Part shown: positions 18,149-26,117 of the stretch, piece by piece
Numbering within the stretch: the stretch's first letter is position 1
Layout: each line of letters opens with the position of its first letter
Source: CBDCRK01 sp965220955
GTDB taxonomy: Bacteria; Desulfobacterota; Binatia; Bin18; CBDCRK01
Assembly (NCBI GenBank): GCA_965220955.1
Contig: CBDCRK010000023.1
Coordinates: 62,001 to 126,000 of the forward strand
Direction: 5' to 3'
Length of the DNA stretch: 64,000 bases
Notes under the pieces: model-generated
Database searches by the model: none
Told to the model about the DNA's origin: nothing
The model's input: only the letters and a program-made list of their open reading frames with translations
Position numbers and translations under genes: made by a program

Positions 18149-18254
18149 GGGCGGCTACACAGCATCGTCATTTGCTCTAGTCATCACCGGAAGTATCAGC
18201 GGCAACCTCATACGGGAAATTGACGGTACGGGCTGAGGCGTTATAGCGTAAGCG

Positions 18255-18266
18255 TATATGCATATA
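18255..18266. promoter_or_regulatory. Palindromic operator candidate before the RHH antitoxin
   Basis: TATATGCATATA is a perfect 12-bp palindrome, 14 nt before the antitoxin ATG. Ribbon-helix-helix antitoxins usually bind such sites and repress their own operon, so this is a likely autoregulatory operator. Binding is an inference. Confidence 0.5.
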
Positions 18267-18280
18267 TGGGAGATTGGTCC

Positions 18281-18517
18281 ATGACCCGTTGGAATCTCTC
18301 CATCCCTGAACAGACGGACCGGACGGTCCGCACCTTCCTTGCCCGGACCGGCGGCAAGAAGGGCGACCTGTCCCGGTTTGTTGATGAAGCCGTGCGCCGT
18401 CGCGTGCTGGACCTCACCGTGCGCCAGATCAAGGACTGTAACGCCGGGCAGGACCAACAGGCCCTCCTCGACCTGATTGACGAGGAAGTGGACGCCGCAC
18501 GTGCGGGTCGTGCTTGA
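18281..18517 (+). CDS. Ribbon-helix-helix (CopG-type) antitoxin
   Basis: A 78-residue protein with an N-terminal RHH motif: TRWNLSIPEQTDRTVRTFLA followed by the two helices around KGDLSRFVDEAVRRRV, then a C-terminal tail rich in Asp and Gln for toxin binding. ATG 18281 fits the family N-terminus better than one five codons earlier. It overlaps the start of a PIN-type toxin reading frame by 17 nt, the usual VapBC-like arrangement, but the toxin is cut to 23 codons. The antitoxin is therefore an orphan that may only regulate itself. Confidence 0.82.
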   Translation: MTRWNLSIPEQTDRTVRTFLARTGGKKGDLSRFVDEAVRRRVLDLTVRQIKDCNAGQDQQALLDLIDEEVDAARAGRA

Positions 18518-18572
18518 TACCCACATCCTGATTGGCGCTCTTATCACCACGGGCACTCCACCCCTACGGTGA
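18501..18572 (+). pseudogene. PIN-domain toxin, truncated after the first strand
   Basis: GTG 18501 opens a frame reading VRVVLDTHILIGALITTGTP, the first strand and helix of a PIN nuclease (normally RVVLDTNVLISAL). It contains the first catalytic Asp but stops at 18570-18572. The rest of the domain, with the other acidic residues, is absent: the following sequence belongs to a SUMF1-domain gene. The toxin was evidently lost by replacement of its 3' part. Confidence 0.8.
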
Positions 18573-18640
18573 CCGCCCGTGAAGCCGCCGGAGCCGCATG
18601 CTATATCGATCCTCATTCAGTTTTGGATGAGGAGGACCTG

Positions 18641-19858
18641 ATGCATCTCTTACTTAGTCTTTGCGGTCTCATTGTTCTAGCTCCGGCTCTGGTTCAGGCC
18701 GCCGTGCTTGAGATTCCCGGTAATGGAGCCAAACTGTCGGGCATCGGGGTCATCTCGGGCTGGAAGTGTGAGGCCAGCGGGCCGATTACGGTCCGGTTTA
18801 ACGGTGGAGACCCGATTCCCCTGCCGTATGGCAGTGAGCGGTTCGATACCGCCGGGGTGTGTAGTGACACAAACAACGGCTTTAGTACGGTCCAGAACTG
18901 GGCGCATCTGGGTGATGGGACCCACACCGCCGTAGCCTACGACAATGGGGTGGAATTTGCGCGGAGTACGTTCGAGGTGGCGACCACCGGGGAGGAGTTT
19001 GTGAGAGGGGCGAGTGCCCAGGTTCGGGTGCTGGATTTCCCGTCACCTGGGGAGAGCATGCGGTTTGAGTGGAACCAGAGTACGCAACACCTGGAGATGG
19101 TGCTCGGGCCGGAGGGCGAGGACCTGATCAACAGCCTCGCGATGGAATTCGTGCGGATTGAGGCGGGCACGTTCCAAATGGGATCACCGGCGGAAGCGGA
19201 GGACCATGAAGAGGACGAAACACTCCACCAGGTGACGATCAGCCAGCCGTTTTACCTGGGAAAGTACGAAGTCACCCAAGCGCAGTGGCGAGCGGTAATG
19301 GGAGACAATCCGGCGTTTTTTCGTAACTGTGGTGATACCTGCCCGGTGGAGGGAATCTCCTGGGAGGAGGTCGAGACCTTTATCGCGGAGTTGAACACAT
19401 GGACGGGAGAGACGACCTACCGGCTGCCAACCGAAGCGGAATGGGAGTACGCCGCCCAAGCCGGGACGCAGACGAGATACCACTTTGGCGATGCGGAGTC
19501 CGAACTCTGCCAATATGCGAATCATGCCGACAGCAGCACGGACTTGGCGTGGCGGAACACGACCTGTTCAGACGGTGTCGCCAGCGGACCCGCCCCGGTC
19601 GGGAGTTACCAGCCCAATCAGTGGGGGCTGTATGATATGCACGGCAACGTCTGGGAGTGGGTGGCGGACTGGTATGGAGAATATCCTGCTGATTTGGTCA
19701 CAGACCCCCAAGGCCCGGCCACGGGCACTAGTCGGGTTCGTCGCGGTTGTGGGTGGCGCAGCCACGCTGACTCGTGTCGCGCGGTGAATCGCCACCCCTA
19801 TGCGCCGAGCGATCTCAACATCAGCCTCGGCTTCCGCCTGGCAAGAACGATTCCATAG
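18641..19858 (+). CDS. Secreted SUMF1/FGE-sulfatase-domain protein
   Basis: A 405-residue protein that starts at ATG 18641 behind GAGGAGGACCTG. It has a signal peptide (LLLSLCGLIVLAPALVQA). A beta-rich N-terminal domain (SGIGVISGWKCEASGPITV, NNGFSTVQNWAHLGDG) is followed from about residue 175 by the formylglycine-enzyme fold: FVRIEAGTFQMGSP, YEVTQAQWRAVMG, YRLPTEAEWEYAAQAG, GLYDMHGNVWEWVADW and a final GFRLAR. The cysteine pair sits in RRGCGWRSHADSC, with spacing unlike true FGE, so sulfatase activation is doubtful. It may be a periplasmic ligand-binding or modifying protein. Remnants of a paralogue lie downstream. Confidence 0.85.
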   Translation: MHLLLSLCGLIVLAPALVQAAVLEIPGNGAKLSGIGVISGWKCEASGPITVRFNGGDPIPLPYGSERFDTAGVCSDTNNGFSTVQNWAHLGDGTHTAVAYDNGVEFARSTFEVATTGEEFVRGASAQVRVLDFPSPGESMRFEWNQSTQHLEMVLGPEGEDLINSLAMEFVRIEAGTFQMGSPAEAEDHEEDETLHQVTISQPFYLGKYEVTQAQWRAVMGDNPAFFRNCGDTCPVEGISWEEVETFIAELNTWTGETTYRLPTEAEWEYAAQAGTQTRYHFGDAESELCQYANHADSSTDLAWRNTTCSDGVASGPAPVGSYQPNQWGLYDMHGNVWEWVADWYGEYPADLVTDPQGPATGTSRVRRGCGWRSHADSCRAVNRHPYAPSDLNISLGFRLARTIP

Positions 19859-19914
19859 CCTTATTTCAGCTTTTTATGGGGAATCGAATTGATTGCCCGC
19901 CATAAAGGAATAGA

Positions 19915-19936
19915 GTCAGGCATGTATATTGACTTA
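19915..19936 (+). repeat. REP-like motif, copy 1
   Basis: A 22-nt motif of the form GTCAGGCATG + TATATTGACTTA. Four more copies lie at 20191, 20463, 20771 (inverted) and 22134. They match the flanks of the local RAYT-type transposase remnant, so these are probably its REP substrates. Confidence 0.75.
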
Positions 19937-20059
19937 CGGGAGGCCCATGAATAAAGAGGAGAGGGCCGTGTTCTTCGAGGATAGGAGGGGGCAATCAGGA
20001 CACTTTGCTTGGCTTGTCTGCGGCTTGACTTGCCCGGAGGAACAGCGTTGAATGAACCC

Positions 20060-20190
20060 ATGAGGCGGTTCTTGGTCAGGTGGGTTTTGGTCCTGCTTCT
20101 GCTGGTGTTCCCGGCTGCTGTCTGGGGCTAGACCGTGGGGGAGATAGAAGCGGTGTTTTGGCGGAGTGTGGTGTGTCGTGAAGTTAGGGG
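20060..20190 (+). pseudogene. 5' remnant of a second secreted SUMF1-family gene
   Basis: ATG 20060 opens a signal peptide (RRFLVRWVLVLLLLVFPAAV) that ends in an in-frame TAG at 20129-20131. Beyond the stop the same frame continues as TVGEIEAVFWRSVVCREV, a pattern I associate with N-terminal repeats of SUMF1-type proteins, until it runs into a REP motif at 20191. A matching 3' end of such a gene survives at 20793-20847, so one paralogue appears to have been broken by repeat and transposase insertion. Confidence 0.55.
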
Positions 20191-20454
20191 GTCGGGCATG
20201 TATATTGACTTAAGAACGTAATCGAGTCAGGTCGCAAAATAGCTGCACAGCTACAGCGGGCAATCCTGGGGTAGGGGGCGTAAACAGCAGGAGTCTGTCG
20301 GATGAAGCCTATTACCGGGGCGGAGAGATAAGAGGGCGAATACAAGATTCGCCCCTACAGAAAACACCCCAAAACACGCAAAAATTACCCTGAAACTGCC
20401 CTGAAAATACCCTGAAATACTACCCAAAAACTAATGTTGCATTTTGAATGTAAA
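20191..20454 (+). repeat. Long direct repeat, left copy
   Basis: A 264-bp block beginning with a REP motif (20191-20212) and ending near GTTGCATTTTGAATGTAAA. A close copy lies at 22134-22452. The first 135 bp are almost identical, with differences such as one extra T and a C/T change. The right copy has about 60 bp more in the middle. Inside is the palindrome GGGCGAA...TTCGCCC (20334-20354). The interval 19859-20506 otherwise holds only the gene scraps listed. Confidence 0.9.
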
Positions 20455-20462
20455 GTCAGGAG

Positions 20463-20792
20463 GTCGGGCATGCGTATTGACTTATTTCTGAAATACCTTG
20501 AGCAGCCTAGCCTTGCATGAACTTGGACAAGGGAGTGGTGTGGGTCTCAAGCAAAAGATGAACATGATTGGACATGAGCACATAAGCGTAGAGGGTGAGA
20601 TGATATCGCTGCCGGTAATGCTCTAAGCGGTCCAGATACCCGGTAAGGTCGGCATCGTCATGGAAGAGGGTTTGGCGGTGGTTGCCTCGGGCGATGACAT
20701 GGTAGAGGGCCCCGGGGAATTCGATTCTAGGTTTTCTAGCCAAGTCAGCACTCTAGGAAGTAATGTTCAACAAGTCAATATGCATGCCTGAC
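20463..20792 (-). mobile_element. RAYT/IS200-like unit bounded by inverted REP motifs
   Basis: A 330-bp unit. A REP motif at 20463-20484 and its inverted partner at 20771-20792 (20 or so of 22 positions shared) enclose a truncated Y1-type transposase. This is the arrangement expected of a REP-associated tyrosine transposase element. The transposase is incomplete, so the unit is probably immobile unless helped in trans. Confidence 0.75.
20507..20743 (-). pseudogene. REP-associated tyrosine transposase (RAYT), C-terminally truncated
   Basis: 78 residues: ARKPRIEFPGALYHVIARGN is the classic RAYT start, and YVLMSNHVHLLLET holds the HUH metal-binding pair. The frame stops after SKFMQG, just before the helix that carries the catalytic tyrosine in full proteins of about 230-320 residues. 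Without the Tyr it cannot cut DNA. The break lies 22 nt from the REP motif at 20463, so an internal deletion joined the gene to its own end. Confidence 0.88.
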
Positions 20793-20847
20793 CTCTAAAT
20801 CCATTCGCTACTACGCCCTCGGCTTCCGCCTAGCGAGAACTCCCTAA
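20793..20847 (+). pseudogene. 3' tail of a SUMF1-family gene
   Basis: The frame ends SIRYYALGFRLARTP then TAA at 20845-20847. This copies the end of the intact SUMF1-domain gene (LGFRLARTIP at 19858), with strong DNA identity in GGCTTCCGCCT. It starts right at the outer edge of the inverted REP motif, so the repeat-transposase unit replaced the body of the gene. Confidence 0.7.
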
Positions 20848-21190
20848 CCCTTTGCACTTTTACCCTTTTACGCTTTGTGGTGGTGGGGGGCAGGCGCCCA
20901 GCGCGGCGCCCCTTAGGGCGCGCCAAGCGGGCGGCCTGGGGCGGGTCTGGGGGGTCCAGGGGCTTTGCCCCTGGACGCGGCGGTCTGGCTAATCAGGCGC
21001 TGACCTTGGAATCTTAGTGAATGTAACCCGGATGAAGGGGAACGGAATCCGGGGTCACTACTGGAAACCGCGGCAGCGGCGCGTACAGGGTGCTTGAGGC
21101 TAGATTGATTCCCAGGCATAGTATAGGGCCCCATGATTAAAGTCAAAAATCAAGACGCGACCCTTTTCCTTTTTCTGCCCATTGTCCGAT
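20848..21190. other. Non-coding stretch with a GC-rich hairpin
   Basis: No gene was recognised. It contains a GC-rich part (20880-20990) with a perfect hairpin, GTCCAGGGGC-TTT-GCCCCTGGAC (20954-20976). The stem lacks a following T run, so it is more likely a dispersed palindrome than a terminator. Confidence 0.6.
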
Positions 21191-21535
21191 CTATGCTTCG
21201 ACACTGAGCCTGCCCGGTCGCTGTGAACGGGGCTCTCGAATGACGATTTCTACGTCACGCCCAAGTGCCATCAGCAGGCGCAGGAGTCGCTCCACGGAAT
21301 ACTCCCGGAAGTTTCCCCGCAGAAGCCGCGAAACGTCGGGTTGGGACAGTCCAAGCAACTTCGCCGCCTCGACCTGCTTGAGTCCGCGCTGGCGAATGAT
21401 CTTGTCAATGCGGGTGACGAGTTCCGCCTTGAGCAGGTGAGCTTCGGCGTCAGGGCGTCCCAGGTCCGCGAACACGTTGCCGCTGCCACGTTCGATCTTC
21501 ATTTTTTTCTTCTTCATTGATCTACCCTTCGCCAT
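21191..21535 (-). CDS. XRE-family HTH antitoxin (HigA-like)
   Basis: A 114-residue protein with a lysine-rich start and a helix-turn-helix: RQRGLKQVEAAKLLGLSQPD followed by VSRLLRGNFREYSVERLLRL. LLMALGRDVEIVIRE after it is typical of antitoxins paired with Gp49-like/RelE toxins. It lies just downstream of such a toxin gene on the same strand, in the toxin-first order known for HigBA. The start could also be the ATG at 21517. It should bind its promoter and the toxin, but the toxin here is frameshifted. Confidence 0.85.
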   Translation of the reverse strand: MAKGRSMKKKKMKIERGSGNVFADLGRPDAEAHLLKAELVTRIDKIIRQRGLKQVEAAKLLGLSQPDVSRLLRGNFREYSVERLLRLLMALGRDVEIVIREPRSQRPGRLSVEA

Positions 21536-21891
21536 AAGTGTGGGTGTAGTGCTGCTCCGCTGCCTTCAGCCTGCGCTTGACCAGATCGATTTCCTGCTTC
21601 GGTGTCGCGGTACCCCGCTTGGCCTTCTTCTGGAAGGCATGCAGGACATAAATAGCTGCCTTGAACCGGACCGTGTACACCGCCCGGAAGGTGTCGCCGT
21701 CGTGACGGGAGACGACCTCCAGGACATGGGGACCCAACCCCTTGAGCGGTTTTGCGTCGCGGTGTTTGAGTCCGACCTGGGCCTGATACAGGGCAAAGCC
21801 GACTCGGTCCCTGCACGGCGGCCGGAAACCTCTTCAGGTCTCCTTTGCTCGAGCCGACCCATTCGACAGGCTTCAGCACCTCATTGGCCAT
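21522..21891 (-). pseudogene. Gp49-like/RelE-type toxin with one-base frameshift
   Basis: The N-terminal frame reads LKPVEWVGSSKGDLKRFPAA. A second frame continues DRVGFALYQAQVGLKHRDAK and PLKGLGPHVLEVV, then DGDTFRAVYTVRFKAAIYVL and HAFQKKAKRG, the full core of a HigB-type mRNA interferase of about 120 residues. One surplus G in the GGG run at 21809-21811 breaks the reading. The toxin is therefore either inactive or the base is a sequencing error. It overlaps its antitoxin by a few bases. Confidence 0.85.
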
Positions 21892-22133
21892 ATCTAATTA
21901 TAGTGATTTCACCATATTTGCGCAAGCGCCATTCTGACGGTGGGTGCGCCAACACCGCTTGAACCACACCCCCTCACCCCATCCCCATGTCAGAGAAGCG
22001 GCTGATTTGACTTGAAGCAGTCAACTAGGGACATTCTTGAATTAGAGAAATCGATTGTTTCTTTGCGTGTGTTGACGCTTACGTAACGTTTGATCCGTCT
22101 CCCCAGGACATCGACCGTGGAGGAGGTCAGGGG
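21892..22133. other. Gene-free interval left of the right repeat copy
   Basis: No coding region was recognised. A few weak inverted stretches are present, and GTCAGGGG precedes the REP motif at 22134. It may hold the promoter of the toxin-antitoxin pair, but no convincing -35/-10 pair was seen. Confidence 0.5.
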
Positions 22134-22452
22134 GTCGGGCATGCGTATTGACTTAAGAACGTAATTCGAGTCAGGTCGCAAAATAGCTGCACAGCTACAG
22201 CGGGCAATCCTGGGGTAGGGGGCGTAAACAGCAGGAGTCTGTTGGATGAAGCCTATTACCGGGGCGGAGTATTTAGCGGCGGAGCACTATCCATCTCAGG
22301 CTGCCTTTTACATGACCGCCTAACGGGGGGGGGAAGATAAGAGGGCGAATACAAGATTCGCCCCTACAGAAAACACCGCAAAAACACCGCAAAAATTACC
22401 CTGAAACTGCCCTAAAAATACCCAAAAACTAATGTTGCATTTTGAATGTAAA
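22134..22452 (+). repeat. Long direct repeat, right copy
   Basis: A 319-bp partner of 20191-20454, again starting with a REP motif (22134-22155) and ending TTTTGAATGTAAA. It holds about 60 bp missing from the left copy, within which a 25-codon frame from about 22246 reads KPITGAEYLAAEHYPSQAAF before a stop. The left copy cuts that frame after seven residues. The right copy therefore looks ancestral and the left deleted. The palindrome GGGCGAA...TTCGCCC recurs at 22343-22363. Confidence 0.9.
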
Positions 22453-22484
22453 TTATTTTCATTTTAAGTGTCAGTTTACAGGTC

Positions 22485-22600
22485 ATGGATAATCTTAAAG
22501 CCCATAAGGTGCACGGGATTGAGAAAGCCCTTGAGAAGGCGGGGGCAGGGGTGGTGTACAAGTCGCCTTATTCACCTTTGTCGGATGAATCAGAGATCGC
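22485..22600 (+). pseudogene. IS630-family transposase fragment
   Basis: MDNLKAHKVHGIEKALEKAG then AGVVYKSPYSP is the region between the second catalytic Asp and the PPYSPDxNPIE motif of IS630 DDE transposases. The final Glu region is already degenerate (LSDESEI) and the first two thirds of the protein are missing. It abuts the right repeat copy and marks the right edge of the mobile debris. Confidence 0.75.
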
Positions 22601-22707
22601 TAATAGTCCTGCCATGAGGAAGAAATGCGTTTTAATTTTTGGCATATTTACCCACGGCCTTACGCCCGTGGTCCTCTGTTAATGTTTGCTGGATTGTCTT
22701 AGGCCTC

Positions 22708-23928
22708 TTATATCTCTTTTTCGACTAATACCCCGTCTTCTTGCAGTTTCCGCACTTCCTCAGGCGTATGTCCAAGATAGGTCGTCAGAATCTCTTCGTT
22801 GTGTTGTCCGAGGGTGGCAGCTTCAAGAAGGAGGTCTTCAGGGAATCCCGAGAACTTGATGGGAAACCCAGGAACATCAAGATCACCATGCAGGCGGTCA
22901 TGAATCGTCTGGACCGTGCCACGCTCACGCAGATGGGGATACTCGAGCGTTTCGACAACGGATAATACTGGGGCCACGGGGACATGGAATTTTTCCAAGT
23001 AGGCAACTGCACTGGGAACATCAGAAAAGGTCTGGAGCCAATCTTCAAGGAGCTGGGTGACCTCGTCTCGGCGTTTTAGCCGGGCTCGGTCCATGCTGTA
23101 GTCAGGATGATCAATCAGATCAGGCCGTTCCAGAGCCCGGCATAGATCGGCCCAGTGGTGTAATGGCGCCATAATCACCAAGTAGCCCCCAGCGCCACGG
23201 AACACACCAGCTGGGCAGGCATAGGTCATATGGCGGCCTACCCGAGAGGGTTTCATCTTCCCATTGGTTGCTTTGGGCTGGTGCACATTGACTTCATGAT
23301 AGTGGTAGTAGACATCGAGGATGGCAACATCGAGGTGTTGGCCTTCGCCAGTTTGGTCACGGTGACGCAAGGCAGCAAGCACGGCCAGTGCGCCATGCAC
23401 GCCGGTGCTAACATCTCCTATGGCAACCGGGGTAATATACGGGGCATCCCCTGGTTCACCGATCATTGAGGTTACACCGGAGTAGGCTTGGGCAATGTAA
23501 TCATAGCCAGGTTTATGGGCCAGCGGACCGGTCTGTCCCATAGCTGAGATGGAGCAGAGAATAATGTCAGGTTTCAACTCCTTGAGCCGTTCATAGTGCA
23601 GCCCCATGTCAGCCATAACCCCAGGTTTAAAATTCTCAACCACAATATCCATCTTGGGAACCAGTGAGGTCACCAGGGCCATTCCCCGTGGATCGCGCAA
23701 ATTGACGCACAAGCTCTTCTTGCCCCGGTTATGTTGGACATAGGCAAGGCTGCGGTTATTGCGAAAAACGGAGGCATTGCGGATCAAGTCTCCCTTTGGA
23801 GCAGATTCGACTTTAATGACCTCGGCTCCCATCTCGGCCAGCATCCGGGTACAGCTCGGACCAGCAACCGCGCGGGTGAAATCAAGCACCCGCAGACCGC
23901 TCAAAACATGTTGTGTTCCAGTAACCAT
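22708..23928 (-). CDS. Class III CoA transferase (CaiB/BaiF family)
   Basis: A 406-residue enzyme that moves CoA between carboxylic acids through an aspartyl-CoA thioester. SGLRVLDFTRAVAGPSCTRM, EMGAEVIKVESAPKGD and LCVNLRDPRGMAL are the family start. The catalytic Asp lies in HKPGYDYIAQAYSGVTSMIG, and GDVSTGVHGALAVLAALRHR follows. The length is normal. It is followed upstream (on this strand) by a PIN-domain scrap and an ABC exporter. The acid pair used is unknown; neighbouring monooxygenases suggest xenobiotic or fatty-acid activation. Confidence 0.93.
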   Translation of the reverse strand: MVTGTQHVLSGLRVLDFTRAVAGPSCTRMLAEMGAEVIKVESAPKGDLIRNASVFRNNRSLAYVQHNRGKKSLCVNLRDPRGMALVTSLVPKMDIVVENFKPGVMADMGLHYERLKELKPDIILCSISAMGQTGPLAHKPGYDYIAQAYSGVTSMIGEPGDAPYITPVAIGDVSTGVHGALAVLAALRHRDQTGEGQHLDVAILDVYYHYHEVNVHQPKATNGKMKPSRVGRHMTYACPAGVFRGAGGYLVIMAPLHHWADLCRALERPDLIDHPDYSMDRARLKRRDEVTQLLEDWLQTFSDVPSAVAYLEKFHVPVAPVLSVVETLEYPHLRERGTVQTIHDRLHGDLDVPGFPIKFSGFPEDLLLEAATLGQHNEEILTTYLGHTPEEVRKLQEDGVLVEKEI

Positions 23929-23936
23929 ATTAAACC

Positions 23937-24074
23937 CTATCTCGACCCTACTGAAGTCGAAAGAGACTCGATGCGTAGTCCCTCAATACGATCGAAGTGA
24001 TTCCGATTATTGGTCAGCACGGTCAGGTTATGCTGCAACGCCGTTGCTCCAATAAGACAGAAAGCGCTGATATC
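23937..24074 (-). pseudogene. C-terminal fragment of a VapC-type PIN toxin
   Basis: The last 45 codons of a frame read SAFCLIGATALQHNLTVLTN then NRNHFDRIEGLRIES, the final helix-strand part of VapC (usually DxLIAATAxxHxLxLxTRNxxHFxRI). The conserved Asp of DxLIA is replaced and everything before it is missing; upstream DNA belongs to the ABC transporter gene. It sits between the CoA transferase start and the transporter stop as a relic. Confidence 0.72.
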
Positions 24075-24081
24075 AGGGTTC

Positions 24082-25875
24082 TTATTTGGCCGCCAGGGGA
24101 ACCCTATCCTCTTCGCGAGCAATCTCCGGTCTGACCCCAATCCGCCACTCACGGGAGAGATCCTGGGCGTGGACCATGCGAGCATAGTAGCCGTTGCGGG
24201 CCAGAAGCCCCTCGTGAGTCCCCTGCTCGACCACTTGTCCCTTATCAAGAACAATAATCAGGTCAGCATTGCGAATAGTGCTGAGGCGGTGAGCAATGGC
24301 CACCGTGGTGCGGTGTGCCGTGAGCCGTGAGATGGCCTCTTGGATGAGATGCTCGGTTTCGGTATCAACCGAGGAAGTAGCCTCATCGAGAATCAAGATA
24401 GGGGCGTCCTTTAACAGCGCACGGGCAATAGACAAGCGTTGCTTTTGACCAGCCGACAGCCGGACCCCGCGCTCCCCAACGAGCGTGTCATACCGGTCCG
24501 GTAAGTTGAGAATGAATTCCTCTGCATTAGCCGCACGTGCAGCTACTATCATTTCCTGCTCTGTGGCTTGCGGACGGCCAAAGAGGAGATTCTGGCGCAC
24601 GGTGCCATGGAAGAGAAAAACATCTTGCAGGACTATGGCAATATGGCTCCGCAGGAAGTCAAGATCCAGAGAGCGAACGTTGTGACCACCAATCAGGACT
24701 GAGCCTTCCTGGGGATCGTAAAAGCGGGGAATAAGGTTGGTCGCAGTAGTTTTACCGGCGCCGGTTGCTCCTACCAAGGCCACCACTGCGCCTTCTTTGA
24801 TTTTAATGTTCACATCGAAGAGAACCGGCCGATCCGGCTGATAGGCAAAAGTCACCCCTTGTAGGGCGATGTCCCAGGTCATCCGCTCAGGCCGCAGGCC
24901 GTCTGGTGGGCTGACAATATCAGAGCGCAGGTCGAGAAGATCAAAGACACGTTCTGAGCTAACCGTTGCTTTCTGGAGTGTGTCGTTAGTATTGGCCAGT
25001 TGCAAAAACGGTTGGTAGATCTGGGTGAGATAGACAATGAATACAAAGAGATCCGCCGCGCTGACAGAGCCGCTCAGGGCCATGGCACCACCCAGCAACA
25101 CTACAAGAATGATGCCTACTCCATTGGTTACCTCAATAACTCCCACTGGAACAAACGAGAGAGTAATGGCGCGCAGCATGTCATCCCGCAGTCCCCGGCT
25201 GCGGGTCTCGATCTCGCGAGCCTGTTGCTGTTCCTGAGTAAACGACTTGATCACGGTCACCCCGGAAATGTTATCCTGGACCTGTGCGCTAAGATCCGCA
25301 AGCTTCTCCCGCACCGGACGCCACGAGACTCGTGTCTTGGAAATCGAGCGAAAAACAATCCAGCTAGCAAAGGGTAGCGGCAGAAGAGCCACAAGGGCAA
25401 GTTGCCAGTTGAGGTAGAAGAGTACGCTAATCATAGCCGTGGGCAGGACAAAGGCTATGGTTGTTTCCGGAATACCATGAGCAATAAAGTCCTCGATGGC
25501 TTCAATGTCGTTGACCGATCGGGCCATTAGTGATCCAGTCCTCTGGTTGTGAAAGAAACCGTGTGGCAGGCTCTGCAGGTGGGTGTACACGCGCACCGTG
25601 AGGCTGTGCAGTACGTCGAAAGACGCTGCATGAGAAAAACGGCCATAGCTATAGCGGCACGCACCACGGCAGAGATAAACCAGCAGAAGCAGCACGGCAA
25701 TACCGATTAGCGCCTGGGGCGTCCCCCCGCCTTCGGTGATCCACTGGATAATACGGCGGATGAGCAGCGGCGGAATTAGCCCGGTGCCGGCAAAGAGCAG
25801 GCCAAAAACCACTGCTAAGATCATCTTCTTTCTGCTCTCGCGCAGTAACTGCAACAGACCCATAAGAAAATTCAT
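24082..25875 (-). CDS. ABC exporter, fused permease and ATPase (MsbA-like half transporter)
   Basis: 597 residues. The N-terminal six-helix ABC membrane domain includes QSLPHGFFHNQRTGSLMARS, the usual coupling region. The ATPase domain carries Walker A GATGAGKTT, the signature LSAGQKQRLSIARAL, Walker B ILILDEATSSVD, and the switch His in VAIAHRLSTIRNADLI. It would work as a homodimer in the inner membrane, exporting a lipid or hydrophobic compound. The C-terminal 40 residues differ from MsbA. A GGGGGCTAC ribosome site precedes the ATG. The substrate is unknown. Confidence 0.93.
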   Translation of the reverse strand: MNFLMGLLQLLRESRKKMILAVVFGLLFAGTGLIPPLLIRRIIQWITEGGGTPQALIGIAVLLLLVYLCRGACRYSYGRFSHAASFDVLHSLTVRVYTHLQSLPHGFFHNQRTGSLMARSVNDIEAIEDFIAHGIPETTIAFVLPTAMISVLFYLNWQLALVALLPLPFASWIVFRSISKTRVSWRPVREKLADLSAQVQDNISGVTVIKSFTQEQQQAREIETRSRGLRDDMLRAITLSFVPVGVIEVTNGVGIILVVLLGGAMALSGSVSAADLFVFIVYLTQIYQPFLQLANTNDTLQKATVSSERVFDLLDLRSDIVSPPDGLRPERMTWDIALQGVTFAYQPDRPVLFDVNIKIKEGAVVALVGATGAGKTTATNLIPRFYDPQEGSVLIGGHNVRSLDLDFLRSHIAIVLQDVFLFHGTVRQNLLFGRPQATEQEMIVAARAANAEEFILNLPDRYDTLVGERGVRLSAGQKQRLSIARALLKDAPILILDEATSSVDTETEHLIQEAISRLTAHRTTVAIAHRLSTIRNADLIIVLDKGQVVEQGTHEGLLARNGYYARMVHAQDLSREWRIGVRPEIAREEDRVPLAAK

Positions 25876-25935
25876 GTAGCCCCCTGCTAGCTTCTTAGCA
25901 AGTTGCTAAAAAGGTTCCTCTTTGTGCTTCGACAC

Positions 25936-25993
25936 GTAGGGGCAACCCTAGGTGGTTGCCCTCCTGTGGGTGGCCACCTAGGGCCACCCCTAC
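25936..25993. repeat. Nested palindrome of the GTAGGGG...CCCCTAC family
   Basis: The outer arms GTAGGGG and CCCCTAC enclose CAACCCTAGGTGGTTGCCC and a second CCACCTAGGG palindrome. The same outer arms occur in the elements near 20334, 22343, 30008 and 58473. It lies in the 242-bp gap between two divergent genes; no promoter was identified. Confidence 0.75.
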
Positions 25994-26117
25994 CCTCTTT
26001 TCCCCTAACCTAATATAGTGTTACGGGGCAGTAGACAGCACAATTTTATGATAAAAATGAAAGAAACACAAAGAACATAGAGTTGCACTATATCGCAGCC
26101 CAGAAGGGAGGGCCAGT

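Noticed and set aside
18641..19858. True formylglycine-generating enzyme
   Set aside because: The fold is present, but the cysteine pair spacing (RRGCGWRSHADSC) is not that of FGE and no sulfatase lies nearby.
20191..22452. Repeats as a CRISPR array
   Set aside because: There are only two long copies 1.9 kb apart and scattered REP motifs; no regular spacers and no cas genes.
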